A stretch of DNA of 64,000 nt from Amycolatopsis sp. 2-15 (GCF_030285625.1 NZ_CP127294.1:3234001-3298000), one strand, 5' to 3'. Shown: positions 51,565 to 61,510, counted from the stretch's first letter. The notes: generated from the sequence alone by a model not told the origin. Numbers and translations: made by a program.

Positions 51565-52941
51565 CTACTTGGCCCCCGTCGCGCCTTCCAGCTCCGCCAG
51601 CGCCGTGTCCAGGTGCGTGAGGATCCGCTGCAGGTGCGGCACGCTGCGCCGGCAACCGGTGATGCCGAAGTCGAGGTTGTCGCCGTTGCTGGTCAGCGTG
51701 ATGTTCAGCGCCTGGCCGTCGAGCAGCACCGACGCGGGGTAGATGCCGTCGAGCGCGGCCCCGTTCCAGTACATCTGCTTGCGCGGGCCCGGGACGTTGG
51801 AGATCACCAGGTTGAACGGCGGGCGCGTGTTGTTCACGACGCCCGGGATCGGCGACGCGCCCAGCTGCGCCACGTTGACGCCCGAGAGCAGCAGCGTCTG
51901 CAACGGCGTGAGCTCCGAGAAGAGTTTCTTGCCGTTGGTCATCGACGTGTGGATCGCCGAAAGCCGCAGCGCCGCGTCGGACAGGTCGGTGCCGAGGTTG
52001 CACAGCAGCGCGCCGATGTTGTTGCCGCTGGCCTCGCCGGCGTCGGCCTTGCGGCGCAGCGACACGGGCACCATCGCGATCAGCGGCGCGTCCGGCAGGG
52101 CGCTCTGCTCGATGAGGTAGTCGCGCAGCGCGCCGGAGCACATGGCCAGCACCACGTCGTTGCGCGAGACGCCGGCGGCGGTCGCCACCGCGCGCACGCG
52201 GTCGAGCGACCACGACTGCGCGGCGAACCGGCGCGCGCCGCCGATGGGCACGTTCAGCATCGTCCTGGGTGCCTGCATCGGCAGCGTCAGCGTGTGCTCG
52301 CGGAAGGCTTCGCGCGCCACCTTGGCCGCGGCCGGCGCGATACCCGCGACCTGGTCGAACGTCTTGCCCGCGAGGCTGAACAGCGACGGCTGCGCGTGGC
52401 CGTTGCCGTTGCCGCCTGCCCCGTTCTCCCGGCTGCCCCAGGGCGGCGGGCAGTCGAGATCGTCCGGGTCGTCGGACAGCGTGCCCTGCAGGTGGCGCAG
52501 CGCGGAGACGCCGTCCATCAGCGAGTGGTGGATCTTGGAGTACATCGCGAACCGGCCGTCCTGCAGGCCCTCGATGAGGTGGATCTCCCACAACGGCCGG
52601 TGCCGGTCGAGCAGCGTGCTGTGCCAGCGGGAGGTGACCTCCAGCAGCTCGCGGATGCGGCCCGGCTGCGGCAGCGCGGAGTGGCGGAAGTGGTAGTCGA
52701 GCTCGAGCTCCGCGTCGGCGGTCCAGCGCACGTACCCGGCGGTGTTCACGGGCCGGCTGGGGCGGCGCCGGAAGACGCTGCGCATGTTGTCGGTCGCAAG
52801 CATCTTCTGGCGAAGATCGCTGAGGTAGTTGCCGTCCGCGGTCTCCGGCTTGCGGAACAGCTGCAGGCCGCCGACGTGCATGGGGTGTTCGCGGGTCTCG
52901 ACCATCAGGAACATCGAGTCGGTCACGGGCATCAACGGCAT
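51565..52941 (-). CDS. Wax ester synthase/diacylglycerol acyltransferase
   Basis: Protein of 458 residues from the ATG at 52941; the longer frame from 53154 is not coding in style. The catalytic motif is KIHHSLMDGVSA (HHxxxDG) near residue 130. The N-terminal MPLMPVTDSMFLMVETREHPMHVGGLQLF and later NNIGALLCNLGTDLSD and PFNLVISNVPGPR are family landmarks. It makes triacylglycerol or wax esters from acyl-CoA, a storage-lipid step usual in actinomycetes. An internal Gly/Asn-rich loop is at about 180-200. Confidence 0.88.
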   Translation of the reverse strand: MPLMPVTDSMFLMVETREHPMHVGGLQLFRKPETADGNYLSDLRQKMLATDNMRSVFRRRPSRPVNTAGYVRWTADAELELDYHFRHSALPQPGRIRELLEVTSRWHSTLLDRHRPLWEIHLIEGLQDGRFAMYSKIHHSLMDGVSALRHLQGTLSDDPDDLDCPPPWGSRENGAGGNGNGHAQPSLFSLAGKTFDQVAGIAPAAAKVAREAFREHTLTLPMQAPRTMLNVPIGGARRFAAQSWSLDRVRAVATAAGVSRNDVVLAMCSGALRDYLIEQSALPDAPLIAMVPVSLRRKADAGEASGNNIGALLCNLGTDLSDAALRLSAIHTSMTNGKKLFSELTPLQTLLLSGVNVAQLGASPIPGVVNNTRPPFNLVISNVPGPRKQMYWNGAALDGIYPASVLLDGQALNITLTSNGDNLDFGITGCRRSVPHLQRILTHLDTALAELEGATGAK

Positions 52942-53105
52942 TCGGGCCACCCACCTTCTCCCACGCCGGGGGCATCGGCGCTCCCCGGGGCCTGAGTCTA
53001 CGCACGAAGAGGTCTTCCACGCCCAGTACCACATAACGGCTGGTGACAAACGGTGTCCGGTGACGACCGTGCAGTGCTTTTCGCGCTGTGGATACAGTGG
53101 CAGCC

Positions 53106-54737
53106 GTGGCAGGACGGACTGGTGCTCAGCATCTGGGCGACGCGCTGAAGGCACTCGGGACCGAAGTCGTGTTCGGGCTCCCGGGCGTGCACAACCTGCC
53201 GCTGTGGGAGGCGTTGGCGGAAACGGGAATCCGGATCATCGGTGTCCGGCATGAACAGACCGCCGGGTATGCCGCCGACGGTTATGCCCGCGCCACGGGG
53301 AAACTGGGCGTCGCGCTCGTGACGACCGGGCCCGGCGCGGCCAACACGCTCGGCGCCGTGGGCGAGGCGATGGCCTCGGCCGCGCCGGTGCTCGTCATCG
53401 CCACCGACATCCCGTTCACGCTCAAGCGCCCCGGCGTGGTGCGCGGCGTGCTGCACGAAACGTCCGACCAGCAGGCGATGTTCGCGCCCGTGACCAAGGC
53501 CGGATTCACCGTCCACCGCGCCGACCAGATCGGCACCACCGTCCACCGCGCGGCGCGCCTCGCGCTGATGCCGCAGACCGGCCCGGTGTACCTCGGCATC
53601 CCGACGGACTACCTGCGTGAAACCACGGAGGCGAGCGGACCGCCGAAGCCGCTGGCGGAGCGCGTGCTCGACCTGCCGGACCTGGCCCGCGCCGCCGATC
53701 TCCTGTCCCAAGCCCGGCGTCCGTTGATCTGGGCCGGCGGTGGTGCGTTGCGTTCGGAAGCGGGCGAGGCCATCGGCAAACTCGCCGAACGGCTGGCCGC
53801 ACCGGTGATCACGACGTTCGCCGCGCGCGGGTTGCTGCCGCTCGATCACCCTTGCCTGGCCCCGAATCCGGTGCACGCGCCGGAGGTCGGCGAGCTGTGG
53901 GACGAGGCCGACGTGGTGCTCGCCATCGGCACCGACTTCGACGGCCTGATGACGCAGAACTGGCTGATGCCCGCGCCGCCCAAGCTGATCGCGGTGAACG
54001 TGGACGCCTTCGACGCGGCGAAGAACTACAAACCGGACATCACGTTGGTGGGTGACGCCCGCCGGGTCGTCGAGTCGCTGCGCCCGGCCAGCCGGGCGGG
54101 CCTGGACGAGCTGACCGTGCGGCTGGGGTCCATCGGCCGTCGCGTGCGCCAGCGCATCCGCACCGAGGAGCCGCAGGCGGCCGACTTCCTGTCCACTTTG
54201 GAAGAAGTGCTTCCGGAACCGGCCATGCTGGTCACCGACATGTGCGTGGCCGGTTACTGGATCGGCGGTTTCCACCGCGTGCGCGCGCCGCGCAAGCTCG
54301 CGTACCCGATGGGCTGGGGCACGCTCGGTTACGGCTTCCCCGCGTCGCTCGGCGCCGCCGCCACCGGTTCCGGCCGCGTCGTGTGCGTGACCGGCGACGG
54401 CGGTTTCCTCTACGCGGTGGGCGATCTCGCGACGCTCGCGGAGGAACAGCTGCCCGTGACGGTCGTGGTCGTCGACGACGGCGGCTACGGCATGCTGCGC
54501 TACGACCAGGACCAGGAAGGCCTGCCGCACCGCGGCGTCGACTGGGACAGCCCGGATTTCGTCGGCCTGGCGCGGTCGTTCGGGGTGCACGCCGACCGCG
54601 TGTCCGGGTTCGGGCGCGCGTTCCGGCGGCTGCTGAGCGAGTTCATCGAGTCGGACGAGCCCAACGTGCTGGTGGTGCGAGCCAAGCTGAAGCCGCCGGT
54701 GAACACCTCGCCCCGGTGGCCACGGAAGCCGCGCTGA
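53106..54737 (+). CDS. Acetolactate-synthase-like thiamine-diphosphate enzyme
   Basis: Protein of 543 residues if begun at the GTG at 53106; in-frame GTGs at 53088 and 53097 are alternatives. A TACAGT at 53092 could be a -10 for a leaderless start. The ThDP features are the Glu in VRHEQTAGYAADGYARATG and the GDGGFLYAVGDLATLAEEQ loop. The TTGPGAANTLGAVGEA segment is of the acetolactate-synthase type, without the His of benzoylformate decarboxylase. No small subunit is nearby. It overlaps hyuA by one base, so it belongs to the hydantoinase-like operon; the product is unassigned. Confidence 0.82.
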   Translation: MAGRTGAQHLGDALKALGTEVVFGLPGVHNLPLWEALAETGIRIIGVRHEQTAGYAADGYARATGKLGVALVTTGPGAANTLGAVGEAMASAAPVLVIATDIPFTLKRPGVVRGVLHETSDQQAMFAPVTKAGFTVHRADQIGTTVHRAARLALMPQTGPVYLGIPTDYLRETTEASGPPKPLAERVLDLPDLARAADLLSQARRPLIWAGGGALRSEAGEAIGKLAERLAAPVITTFAARGLLPLDHPCLAPNPVHAPEVGELWDEADVVLAIGTDFDGLMTQNWLMPAPPKLIAVNVDAFDAAKNYKPDITLVGDARRVVESLRPASRAGLDELTVRLGSIGRRVRQRIRTEEPQAADFLSTLEEVLPEPAMLVTDMCVAGYWIGGFHRVRAPRKLAYPMGWGTLGYGFPASLGAAATGSGRVVCVTGDGGFLYAVGDLATLAEEQLPVTVVVVDDGGYGMLRYDQDQEGLPHRGVDWDSPDFVGLARSFGVHADRVSGFGRAFRRLLSEFIESDEPNVLVVRAKLKPPVNTSPRWPRKPR

Positions 54738-56794
54738 TGGCCGGCCTGCGGGTCGGGATCGACATCGGCGGCACGTTCACGGACTTGTGCGTGCTCGGTG
54801 AAGCCGGGGTCGTCGCGGTCGGGAAGGTGCTCACCACGCACCGCGAGCCGGCACTCGCGGTCGCCGAGGGCCTGGCGGAGGTGTTCGCGCGCGCCGGGCT
54901 GGACTTCGGCGACGTCGAGCAGCTCGTGCACGGCACCACACTGGTCACCAACGCGCTGATCGAACGCAAGGGCGCGCGCACCGCGTTGCTCGCCACGGCG
55001 GGGTTCCGCGACGTGCTGGAGATGCGCCGCGAGCACCGGTACGAGCTCTACGACCTGCGCCTCGAACTGCCCGAGCCGCTGGTGCCGCGCCACCTGCGCT
55101 TCGACGTGCCGGAGCGGATCCTGGCCGACGGGACCGTCCACACGGGACTGGACGAGGAGTACGTCGCGCGCCTGGGCCGCGAGCTGGACGCGCGGGGCAT
55201 CGACGCCGTCGCAGTCTGTTTCCTGCATTCCTTCACCAATCCCGCGCACGAGCGGCGTGCGGCCGAGGTGCTCGCGCGCGCGGCGCCGCGGCTGCGGGTG
55301 GCGCTGTCGTCCGAGGTGGTGCCGGAGATCCGCGAGTTCGAGCGGACGTCGACCACGGTCGCGAACGTCTACGTGCAGGACCTCGCCGAGCGCTACCTGG
55401 CGGATCTGGCGCGGCGGCTGCACGAACTGGGCGTAGGGCCCGCGCCGCACATCATGTTGTCCCACGGTGGGATCGCGACCGTCGAGACCGCGGGCCGGTA
55501 TCCGATCCGCATCCTCGAATCCGGTCCGGCGGGCGGGGCGCTCGCCGCGTCGGCCTTTGGCGTCGGGGCGGGGGAACGTGACCTGCTGGCGTTCGACATG
55601 GGCGGCACCACGGCGAAACTCTGCCTGGTCGCTGACGGCGCGCCCCTGGTGACGCACGAGTTCGAGGTCGGCCGCGAGTACCGGCTGCTGCCGGGTTCGG
55701 GGCTGCCGGTGAAGGTGCCGGTGACCGACATGATCGAGATCGGCGTCGGCGGTGGCTCGATCGCCCGCGTGAACGCGCTGGGGTTGCTGACCGTCGGCCC
55801 GGATTCGGCGGGGTCGGAGCCAGGCCCGGTGTGTTATGGGCGCGGCGGCACCGAACCGACGGTCACCGACGCCGACCTGTTGCTCGGCTACCTCGACCCC
55901 GCGTACTTCCTCGGCGGCGGGATGGCGCTCGACGTCCCGGCTGCTCGCGAGGCGGTGCGGACGAAGATCGCCGAGCCGCTGGGCGTGAGCGTCGAGGAAG
56001 CGGCGTGGGGCATCCACACGAGTGTGAACGAGGACATGGCCAACGCCGCGCGCGTGCACGCCGTGGAGCGCGGCAAGGATCCGGCGAAGCTACCGATGTA
56101 TACGTTCGGCGGTGCGGGGCCGGTGCACGGCGCTGGGGTCGCCCGGGCACTCGGGGCGCCGACGGTGGTGGCGCCGCCGGCTGCGGGTGTGCTGAGTGCG
56201 CTGGGGTTTTTGACGGCGCCGCTGGCGTTCGACTTCGTGCGTTCGGCGCGGGCGGCGGTGCTCGACCTGTCGTGGGAGGACGTCGACGCGCGGTTCGCCG
56301 AGATGGAGGCGGAGGGCGCGGCGCTGCTGCGGGAGTCCGGTGTGGACGGTTCGGACGTGACGCACGCGCGCGTCGCCGAGATGCGGTATGCCGGGCAGGG
56401 GTACGAGATCCGGGTGCCGATGCGGGCCACTTCGGGGACCTGGCCGGACGCCCTGGTCGCGGACTTCACGGACGGCTACCGCTCGTTGTATCGGCGAAGC
56501 GGGCCGCCGGTGGCGGTGGAGGTGCTGAACTGGCGGGTGGTCTCGTCGGCTCCGGCGCCCGAGGTTTCGTTGCGGCTCAAGGAACCCGCTTCCGGAGAGG
56601 CGTTCGGCGGCAGCCGCCCGGTGTATTTCGCGGGTGGATTTGTCGACACGGTGGTGGTCGACCGATACCGGTTGCGGCCGGGCGCGCAGGTCGCCGGCCC
56701 CGCGATCGTGCAGGAACGCGAGTCGACCGTGGTCGTCCCGCCGGGCGCGCGCTGCGTGGTGCGCGGCGACGTGAGCCTGGAGGTGAGCTGGTGA
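54737..56794 (+). CDS. hyuA: Hydantoinase/oxoprolinase A subunit
   Basis: Protein of 685 residues, full length for HyuA. The N-terminal VGIDIGGTFTDLCVLGEAG and central AFDMGGTTAKLCLV are the two ATPase phosphate motifs of the actin-like fold. HGTTLVTNALIERKGARTALLATAGF is the conserved family block. With HyuB it forms an ATP-dependent hydantoinase, 5-oxoprolinase or acetone-carboxylase-type hydrolase. TGATG coupling joins it to the TPP enzyme upstream, and GTGA to hyuB. Confidence 0.9.
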   Translation: MAGLRVGIDIGGTFTDLCVLGEAGVVAVGKVLTTHREPALAVAEGLAEVFARAGLDFGDVEQLVHGTTLVTNALIERKGARTALLATAGFRDVLEMRREHRYELYDLRLELPEPLVPRHLRFDVPERILADGTVHTGLDEEYVARLGRELDARGIDAVAVCFLHSFTNPAHERRAAEVLARAAPRLRVALSSEVVPEIREFERTSTTVANVYVQDLAERYLADLARRLHELGVGPAPHIMLSHGGIATVETAGRYPIRILESGPAGGALAASAFGVGAGERDLLAFDMGGTTAKLCLVADGAPLVTHEFEVGREYRLLPGSGLPVKVPVTDMIEIGVGGGSIARVNALGLLTVGPDSAGSEPGPVCYGRGGTEPTVTDADLLLGYLDPAYFLGGGMALDVPAAREAVRTKIAEPLGVSVEEAAWGIHTSVNEDMANAARVHAVERGKDPAKLPMYTFGGAGPVHGAGVARALGAPTVVAPPAAGVLSALGFLTAPLAFDFVRSARAAVLDLSWEDVDARFAEMEAEGAALLRESGVDGSDVTHARVAEMRYAGQGYEIRVPMRATSGTWPDALVADFTDGYRSLYRRSGPPVAVEVLNWRVVSSAPAPEVSLRLKEPASGEAFGGSRPVYFAGGFVDTVVVDRYRLRPGAQVAGPAIVQERESTVVVPPGARCVVRGDVSLEVSW

Positions 56795-58473
56795 CCGACC
56801 CGATCCTCGTGGGCCTGATCGGCAACCGGCTGCACTCGATCCTCGCCGAGCAGCAGAACGCGCTGGTCAACACGGCCTTCTCCGCCGTCGTGCGCGAATC
56901 GCTCGACCTCGCGTGCGCCGTGTTCGACTCGCGCGGCGAGATGATCGGCCAGTCGACCGGCGGCACCCCCGGCCACATCAACGCGATGGCCACGGGCCTG
57001 CGCCACTTCGTCGCCGAGTACCCGCCGGAGACGCTGGAGCCTGGCGACGTGCTGCTCACCAACGACCCGTGGCAGACGGCCGGGCAGATCAACGACATCA
57101 CCGTCGCCACGCCGGTTTTCGCCGGTGGCCGGCTGGTCGCGTGGTTCGCGTCGTGCTGCCACGCGCCGGACATCGGCGGCCGGCTCGTGTCCGCGGATGC
57201 CACGGAGGTTTTCGAGGAGGGCCTGCGGCTGCCGATCCTGAAGTTCCTGCGGGCCGGCGAGGTGAACGCCGATCTGGAACGGCTGATCCGCGCCAATGTC
57301 CGCACGCCCGAGGAGACCATCGGCGACCTGTACGCGCAGGTCGCGGGCAACGACGTCGGCGCGGCGAGCCTCGTGCGGCTGCTGGCGGAGTTCGGGCTGA
57401 CGTCGCTGGACGACGTCGCCGCGGAGATCATGAACCGCTCCGAACGCGCGCTGCGCGAGGCGATCACCGCGTTGCCGGACGGCGTGTACCGCAACGAGCT
57501 GGCGACCGACGGCTTCGACGACGAACCGGTCGTGCTGCGCGTCGCGGTGACCGTGGCGGGCGACGAAATCCACGTGGACTTCGCGGAGTCGTCGCCGCAG
57601 AGCCGGCGCGGGATCAACGTGGTGCTGAACTACACGCGGGCGTACGCGTCCTTCGCGGTGAAGGCGGCGATCTCGCCGGAGGTGCCGCACAACGCGGGGT
57701 CGTTCCGGCCCGTGCACGTGACCGCGCCGGAGGGCTCGGTGCTCAACTGCCTGCCGCCGGCGCCCGTCGCATCGCGGCACCTGATCGGGCACTTCCTGCC
57801 GTCGTTACTGATCGGGGCGCTGCCGGGCTGCCCGATCGCGCCGAGTGCCGACGCCCTGTGGATGACGATCTGGCGTGGCGAGGGCTTCATGTCCACGGTG
57901 TTCCAGACCGGCGGCATGGGCGCGCGCGTGTCCCGTGACGGCCTCTCGACCACGGGTTTTCCCAGCGGCCTGCGCTCGACGCCCACCGAGGTGATCGAGA
58001 CGAGCGCGCCGCTGGTGCAGGGCACGCGCGAGCTGCTGGTGGACTCGGGTGGCGCCGGGCAGTTCCGCGGCGGGCTGGGGCAGCGGACGACGATGTCGGC
58101 CTTGGGTGGGGTTCCCTGGAGTGTCAACGGAAACGTCGACCGCGTGCGGGCCGCCGCGTCCGGTGTGGACGGTGGTTCTCCGGGTGCCCTCGGCCGGTTC
58201 GGGCTGGTGTCCGGCGATGATCTGCCCGCCAAGAGCCGCGTGGCTCTGGACCCCGACGCCGAGGTCGACGTCGTCCTCCCCGGTGGCGGCGGCTACGGCG
58301 ACCCCCGGCGGCGCGCCGTGGCGGACGTGCTGGCCGACGTGGTGGCGGGGTACGTTTCCGCGGAGGCGGCGGAGTCCGTCTACGGCGTGGTGGTGCGCTA
58401 CATCGGCGTGCCGGACGCGCTGGTCAGGCTGCCCGAGGACTACGAGGTGGCCGAACTTCGAGGGAGGGACTGA
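56791..58473 (+). CDS. hyuB: Hydantoinase/oxoprolinase B subunit
   Basis: Protein of 560 residues from the GTG at 56791, overlapping the hyuA stop by 4 bases. It opens with DPILVGLIGNRLHSILAEQQNAL, followed by SLDLACAVFDSRGEMIGQSTG, DVLLTNDPWQTAGQINDI and CHAPDIGGRLVSA, all HyuB landmarks; the His and Asp of the last two may bind metal. The C-terminal GLGQRTTM and VVLPGGGGYGDP are usual. Together with HyuA it opens a cyclic amide (hydantoin, oxoproline) or carboxylates a ketone. The TPP enzyme and SDR in the operon argue for a further catabolic sequence. Confidence 0.9.
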   Translation: MTDPILVGLIGNRLHSILAEQQNALVNTAFSAVVRESLDLACAVFDSRGEMIGQSTGGTPGHINAMATGLRHFVAEYPPETLEPGDVLLTNDPWQTAGQINDITVATPVFAGGRLVAWFASCCHAPDIGGRLVSADATEVFEEGLRLPILKFLRAGEVNADLERLIRANVRTPEETIGDLYAQVAGNDVGAASLVRLLAEFGLTSLDDVAAEIMNRSERALREAITALPDGVYRNELATDGFDDEPVVLRVAVTVAGDEIHVDFAESSPQSRRGINVVLNYTRAYASFAVKAAISPEVPHNAGSFRPVHVTAPEGSVLNCLPPAPVASRHLIGHFLPSLLIGALPGCPIAPSADALWMTIWRGEGFMSTVFQTGGMGARVSRDGLSTTGFPSGLRSTPTEVIETSAPLVQGTRELLVDSGGAGQFRGGLGQRTTMSALGGVPWSVNGNVDRVRAAASGVDGGSPGALGRFGLVSGDDLPAKSRVALDPDAEVDVVLPGGGGYGDPRRRAVADVLADVVAGYVSAEAAESVYGVVVRYIGVPDALVRLPEDYEVAELRGRD

Positions 58474-58476
58474 ACG

Positions 58477-59262
58477 ATGGTTCGGTTGGCCGGCAAGGTC
58501 GCGGTGATCTTCGGGGGCGCGCGGGGCATCGGCCTCGCCACGGTGAAGGAGTTCCTGGCCGAGGGCGCCGTGGTGTTCGCGAGCGACATCCGTGAACCGG
58601 CCGCTCAGCTGGACGGCTACCGCCACTCGCTCGTGGACGCCACCGACGAGACCGCCGTCAACGACTTCGTCGCGGGCGTCATCGAGGACGCGGGCCGCAT
58701 CGACGTGCTGGTGAACAACGTCGGCGTCCACCTCGCGAAACCCCTCACCGAGACCACCCTCGAGGACTTCGACAACATCTTCACCCTTAACGTCCGCGCC
58801 GCCTTCCTCGGCACACGTGCCGTCCTGCCCCACATGCTCGCGCAACGCTCCGGCAGCATCATCACGACCTCGTCCAACGGCGGCATGATGGGCCGCCCGA
58901 GCGACCCGGTCTACAACGCCACCAAGCACGCCTTGGTCGGCCTCACGAAGTCCCTCGCCGTCGCCCACGCCCACCAGGGCATCCGCGCCAACACCGTCAA
59001 CCCGGGCGCTATCGACACCGACATGCTCCGCTCGACCCTCGCCTCCCCGGACGACTTCGAGGCCAAACAACACCAACTCGTGGCCAGCACCCCCGCCGCC
59101 CGCGTCGGCGAAGCCACCGAAGTCGCCAAGGCCATCCTCTTCCTGGCCACCGACGAATCCCGCTTCATCAACGGCGCGGTACTGCCGATCGACGGCGCCA
59201 AATCCGCCGGCGCGATGCCCTCGAACCGCTACAGCCTGGACTTCGACCTAGGCGTCCGCTGA
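58477..59262 (+). CDS. Short-chain dehydrogenase/reductase
   Basis: Classical SDR of 261 residues, 3 bases after hyuB. GGARGIGLATV is the cofactor motif, NNVG the second, with the catalytic Ser in TTSSNGGMM and YNATK (Tyr-X3-Lys) near 150. The C-terminal FLATDESRFINGAVLPIDGA is usual. It probably oxidises or reduces an intermediate made by the hydantoinase-like enzyme. It is the last gene of the operon. Confidence 0.86.
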   Translation: MVRLAGKVAVIFGGARGIGLATVKEFLAEGAVVFASDIREPAAQLDGYRHSLVDATDETAVNDFVAGVIEDAGRIDVLVNNVGVHLAKPLTETTLEDFDNIFTLNVRAAFLGTRAVLPHMLAQRSGSIITTSSNGGMMGRPSDPVYNATKHALVGLTKSLAVAHAHQGIRANTVNPGAIDTDMLRSTLASPDDFEAKQHQLVASTPAARVGEATEVAKAILFLATDESRFINGAVLPIDGAKSAGAMPSNRYSLDFDLGVR

Positions 59263-59271
59263 CCGCTACCC

Positions 59272-59377
59272 CAACGCCACATTGGTTGCGCCCAGCGCAC
59301 CGAACGCCGCATTGGGTGCGCCCAGCGCACCGAACGCCACATTGGGTGCGCCCAGCGCACCGAACGCCGCATTGGGG
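59272..59377. repeat. 30-bp intergenic tandem repeat
   Basis: Three full units (59281-59310, 59311-59340, 59341-59370) with partial flanks. Each contains TGCGCCCAGCGCA, a small hairpin, and ends GAACGCCGC or GAACGCCAC in alternation, which makes a 60-bp higher-order period. No spacers or CRISPR-like flanks. Similar repeats are scattered between genes in Amycolatopsis as I recall. Confidence 0.8.
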
Positions 59378-59539
59378 CGCTTTGGCTCCCACCCAACCGC
59401 CAGCCGCCTGCCCAACTTACGACCCATCCAGGCCGCGTGGGCCTGCGCAACCGCCGCCTACCCACCTGGCGGAACCTGCACCCAGGCTCGCCCGGGGTGC
59501 ACGCCTGCCGCAACACGCCCCTGCGCAGGACCAAAATCC

Positions 59540-61510
59540 TCAGCAAGTCACCGCCGCATCAGCCCAATCAGCATGATCCGTGTTGTTCCCATCCCCACCA
59601 TCCGTCACCACAAGATCCAGCACCTGCACTCCACCCAACGGCACATCCACCGCCTGCGCCGCCGAGCCATGCCGGAACACATCCGTCGAAGCCAGCGTCT
59701 TCCCGTCCCCACGGACCTCGAACGTCACGCTCCCCGTCGAAAACTCGTCGTCCAGCCCCACAACCGAATGGAACGTCTGACAACCACCACCCAAATACAC
59801 CCGGACCAACGACGGAGCATGCGCCCCCAGCCCATCCGAGTACACCTGGCCATTGATCGTGATCGGGTTCCCGTCACCAGCCTGGTTCTCACCATTGCTG
59901 GTACCCCGCTCCACCGGACCCCAGCCGTTCTCCGTCAACAGGAACGGCGCCTTCGACATCGGCGTCACCCCAGACCCGAACGGTGTCACCACCGGCCCAC
60001 TCGCATCAGCCGACAACGAACGCCGCCCCCACGCCGTCGTGTACGAAGCCTTCGCCGACATCGCCACCTGCGCGCCGGGCTTCACAGGCGTAACCGTCAC
60101 GGCGCGGTCCCAAGACTTCCCCGGAGCCACCACCGGCACGAGCACCTCACCCCGCCCGTCAAGCTGCCAACCGGACGGCGCCGACACCGTCACCCGAGCC
60201 GCGGCGACCGGCGTGCTGCCGTCGTTGGTCAGCCGAACGTGAGCCGTGAACGGCTTCCCCGCAGGGAAGTACGACCCCGCGTCAAGCGACAACGTCGCCG
60301 CCGGTGCGGCAGCCGGGAACTTCGCCGGCCACACTCGGAACACCGCCGACCCGTGGCTCGGCACGGTCGCCCGCAGCGTCCCGGAGCTCTCCGTCTCCGC
60401 ACCCGTCCACAGGTCACGCACGCGGAAATCGCGCCCGGAGAGTCCGATCTCCGACGCGTTGCTCGACATCGTCGCGGCGGAAATCCCGCGGTTGAACAGC
60501 ACCACCGCGGCCGAACCGTCGGACATCGGCTTGGTCCACACCTCGGTGTCGCCGTCGTCGCGGACCTTGTGGCCCTGCACGCCTGCCCAGTCCTGGTCGA
60601 GGGCGACGACGTCCTTGTTCGCCAGGATCGCCTTCGTCGCGGCCGGCATCGAGCGGACGTCGTTGCCCGCCAGCAGCGGCGCGTTCATCAGCGACCAGAG
60701 CGCGAAGTGCGAGCGGTACTCGGCGTCGGTCATGCCGCCGTTGCCGACCTCGAGCATGTCCGGGTCGTTCCAGCCGCCGGGGCCGGAGTACTTCTCGAGC
60801 CCCACCTGCTGGTCGAGGATGCCGGTCATGCTGGCCCAGTTGTCGCTGATGTCACCGGTGGTGCGCCACAGCTGCGCGCCGGAGGTCTTGCCCCACAGCC
60901 ACGGCTGGTTCTCGCCCCACTCGCACAGCGCGTAGATCATCGAGCGGCCGGTCTTCTTGATCGCGTCGCCCATCTTCGTGTAGCGCTCGATGGCCGGGCG
61001 GCCCTCGTTGTTGCAGTTGTCGTACTTGAGGTAGTCGACGCCCCAGTCGGCGAAGGTCTGCGCGTCGACGTCCTCGTGGTCGAGGGCCCCGGGCATCGTC
61101 TTCGCGCAGGTCTGCGTGCCGGCGCTGGTGTAGATGCCGAGCTTGAGGCCTTTGCCGTGCACGTAGTCGGCCAAGGACTTGATGCCGCTCGGGAAGCGTT
61201 CGTGGTTGGGCTCGAACTTGCCCTCGGCGTTGCGGTTCTGCTCGGCCCAGCAGTCGTCGATGTTCACGTACTGGTAGCCGGCGTCGCGCAGGCCGCTGGA
61301 GACGATCGCGTCGGCGGTCTCGCGGATGAGGGTCTCGTTGATGTTGCAGCCGAACTTGTTCCAGCTGTTCCAGCCCATCGGCGGCAGCGCGCCGGTTTCC
61401 TGCTGGGCCGAGAAGGGGGCGGGGGCCGCTTCGGCGCGCCCGGTGGTGAGGGTGGTGGCCAGGCCGGTGGTCAGGCAGGCAGCCGCCAGCAGGCCCACAA
61501 GACGACGCAT
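59540..61510 (-). CDS. Secreted GH27 alpha-galactosidase with NPCBM module
   Basis: Exported enzyme of 656 residues from the ATG at 61510 with GGGAGG before it. The signal peptide (RRLVGLLAAACLTTGLATTL) ends near AEA at about residue 29. The GH27 barrel carries PPMGWNSWNKFGCNINE, the nucleophile Asp in YLKYDNCN and the acid/base Asp in TTGDISDNW. The C-terminal beta domain, a NEW3-like domain (about 410-500) and an NPCBM module (about 515-650) follow. It releases alpha-galactose from plant oligosaccharides outside the cell. A GTGAACGGTTCAC palindrome lies upstream and fits LacI-type control. Confidence 0.9.
   Translation of the reverse strand: MRRLVGLLAAACLTTGLATTLTTGRAEAAPAPFSAQQETGALPPMGWNSWNKFGCNINETLIRETADAIVSSGLRDAGYQYVNIDDCWAEQNRNAEGKFEPNHERFPSGIKSLADYVHGKGLKLGIYTSAGTQTCAKTMPGALDHEDVDAQTFADWGVDYLKYDNCNNEGRPAIERYTKMGDAIKKTGRSMIYALCEWGENQPWLWGKTSGAQLWRTTGDISDNWASMTGILDQQVGLEKYSGPGGWNDPDMLEVGNGGMTDAEYRSHFALWSLMNAPLLAGNDVRSMPAATKAILANKDVVALDQDWAGVQGHKVRDDGDTEVWTKPMSDGSAAVVLFNRGISAATMSSNASEIGLSGRDFRVRDLWTGAETESSGTLRATVPSHGSAVFRVWPAKFPAAAPAATLSLDAGSYFPAGKPFTAHVRLTNDGSTPVAAARVTVSAPSGWQLDGRGEVLVPVVAPGKSWDRAVTVTPVKPGAQVAMSAKASYTTAWGRRSLSADASGPVVTPFGSGVTPMSKAPFLLTENGWGPVERGTSNGENQAGDGNPITINGQVYSDGLGAHAPSLVRVYLGGGCQTFHSVVGLDDEFSTGSVTFEVRGDGKTLASTDVFRHGSAAQAVDVPLGGVQVLDLVVTDGGDGNNTDHADWADAAVTC

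Noticed and set aside
59272..59377. CRISPR array
   Set aside because: Units are directly contiguous with no unique spacers and no cas genes nearby; it is a simple tandem repeat.
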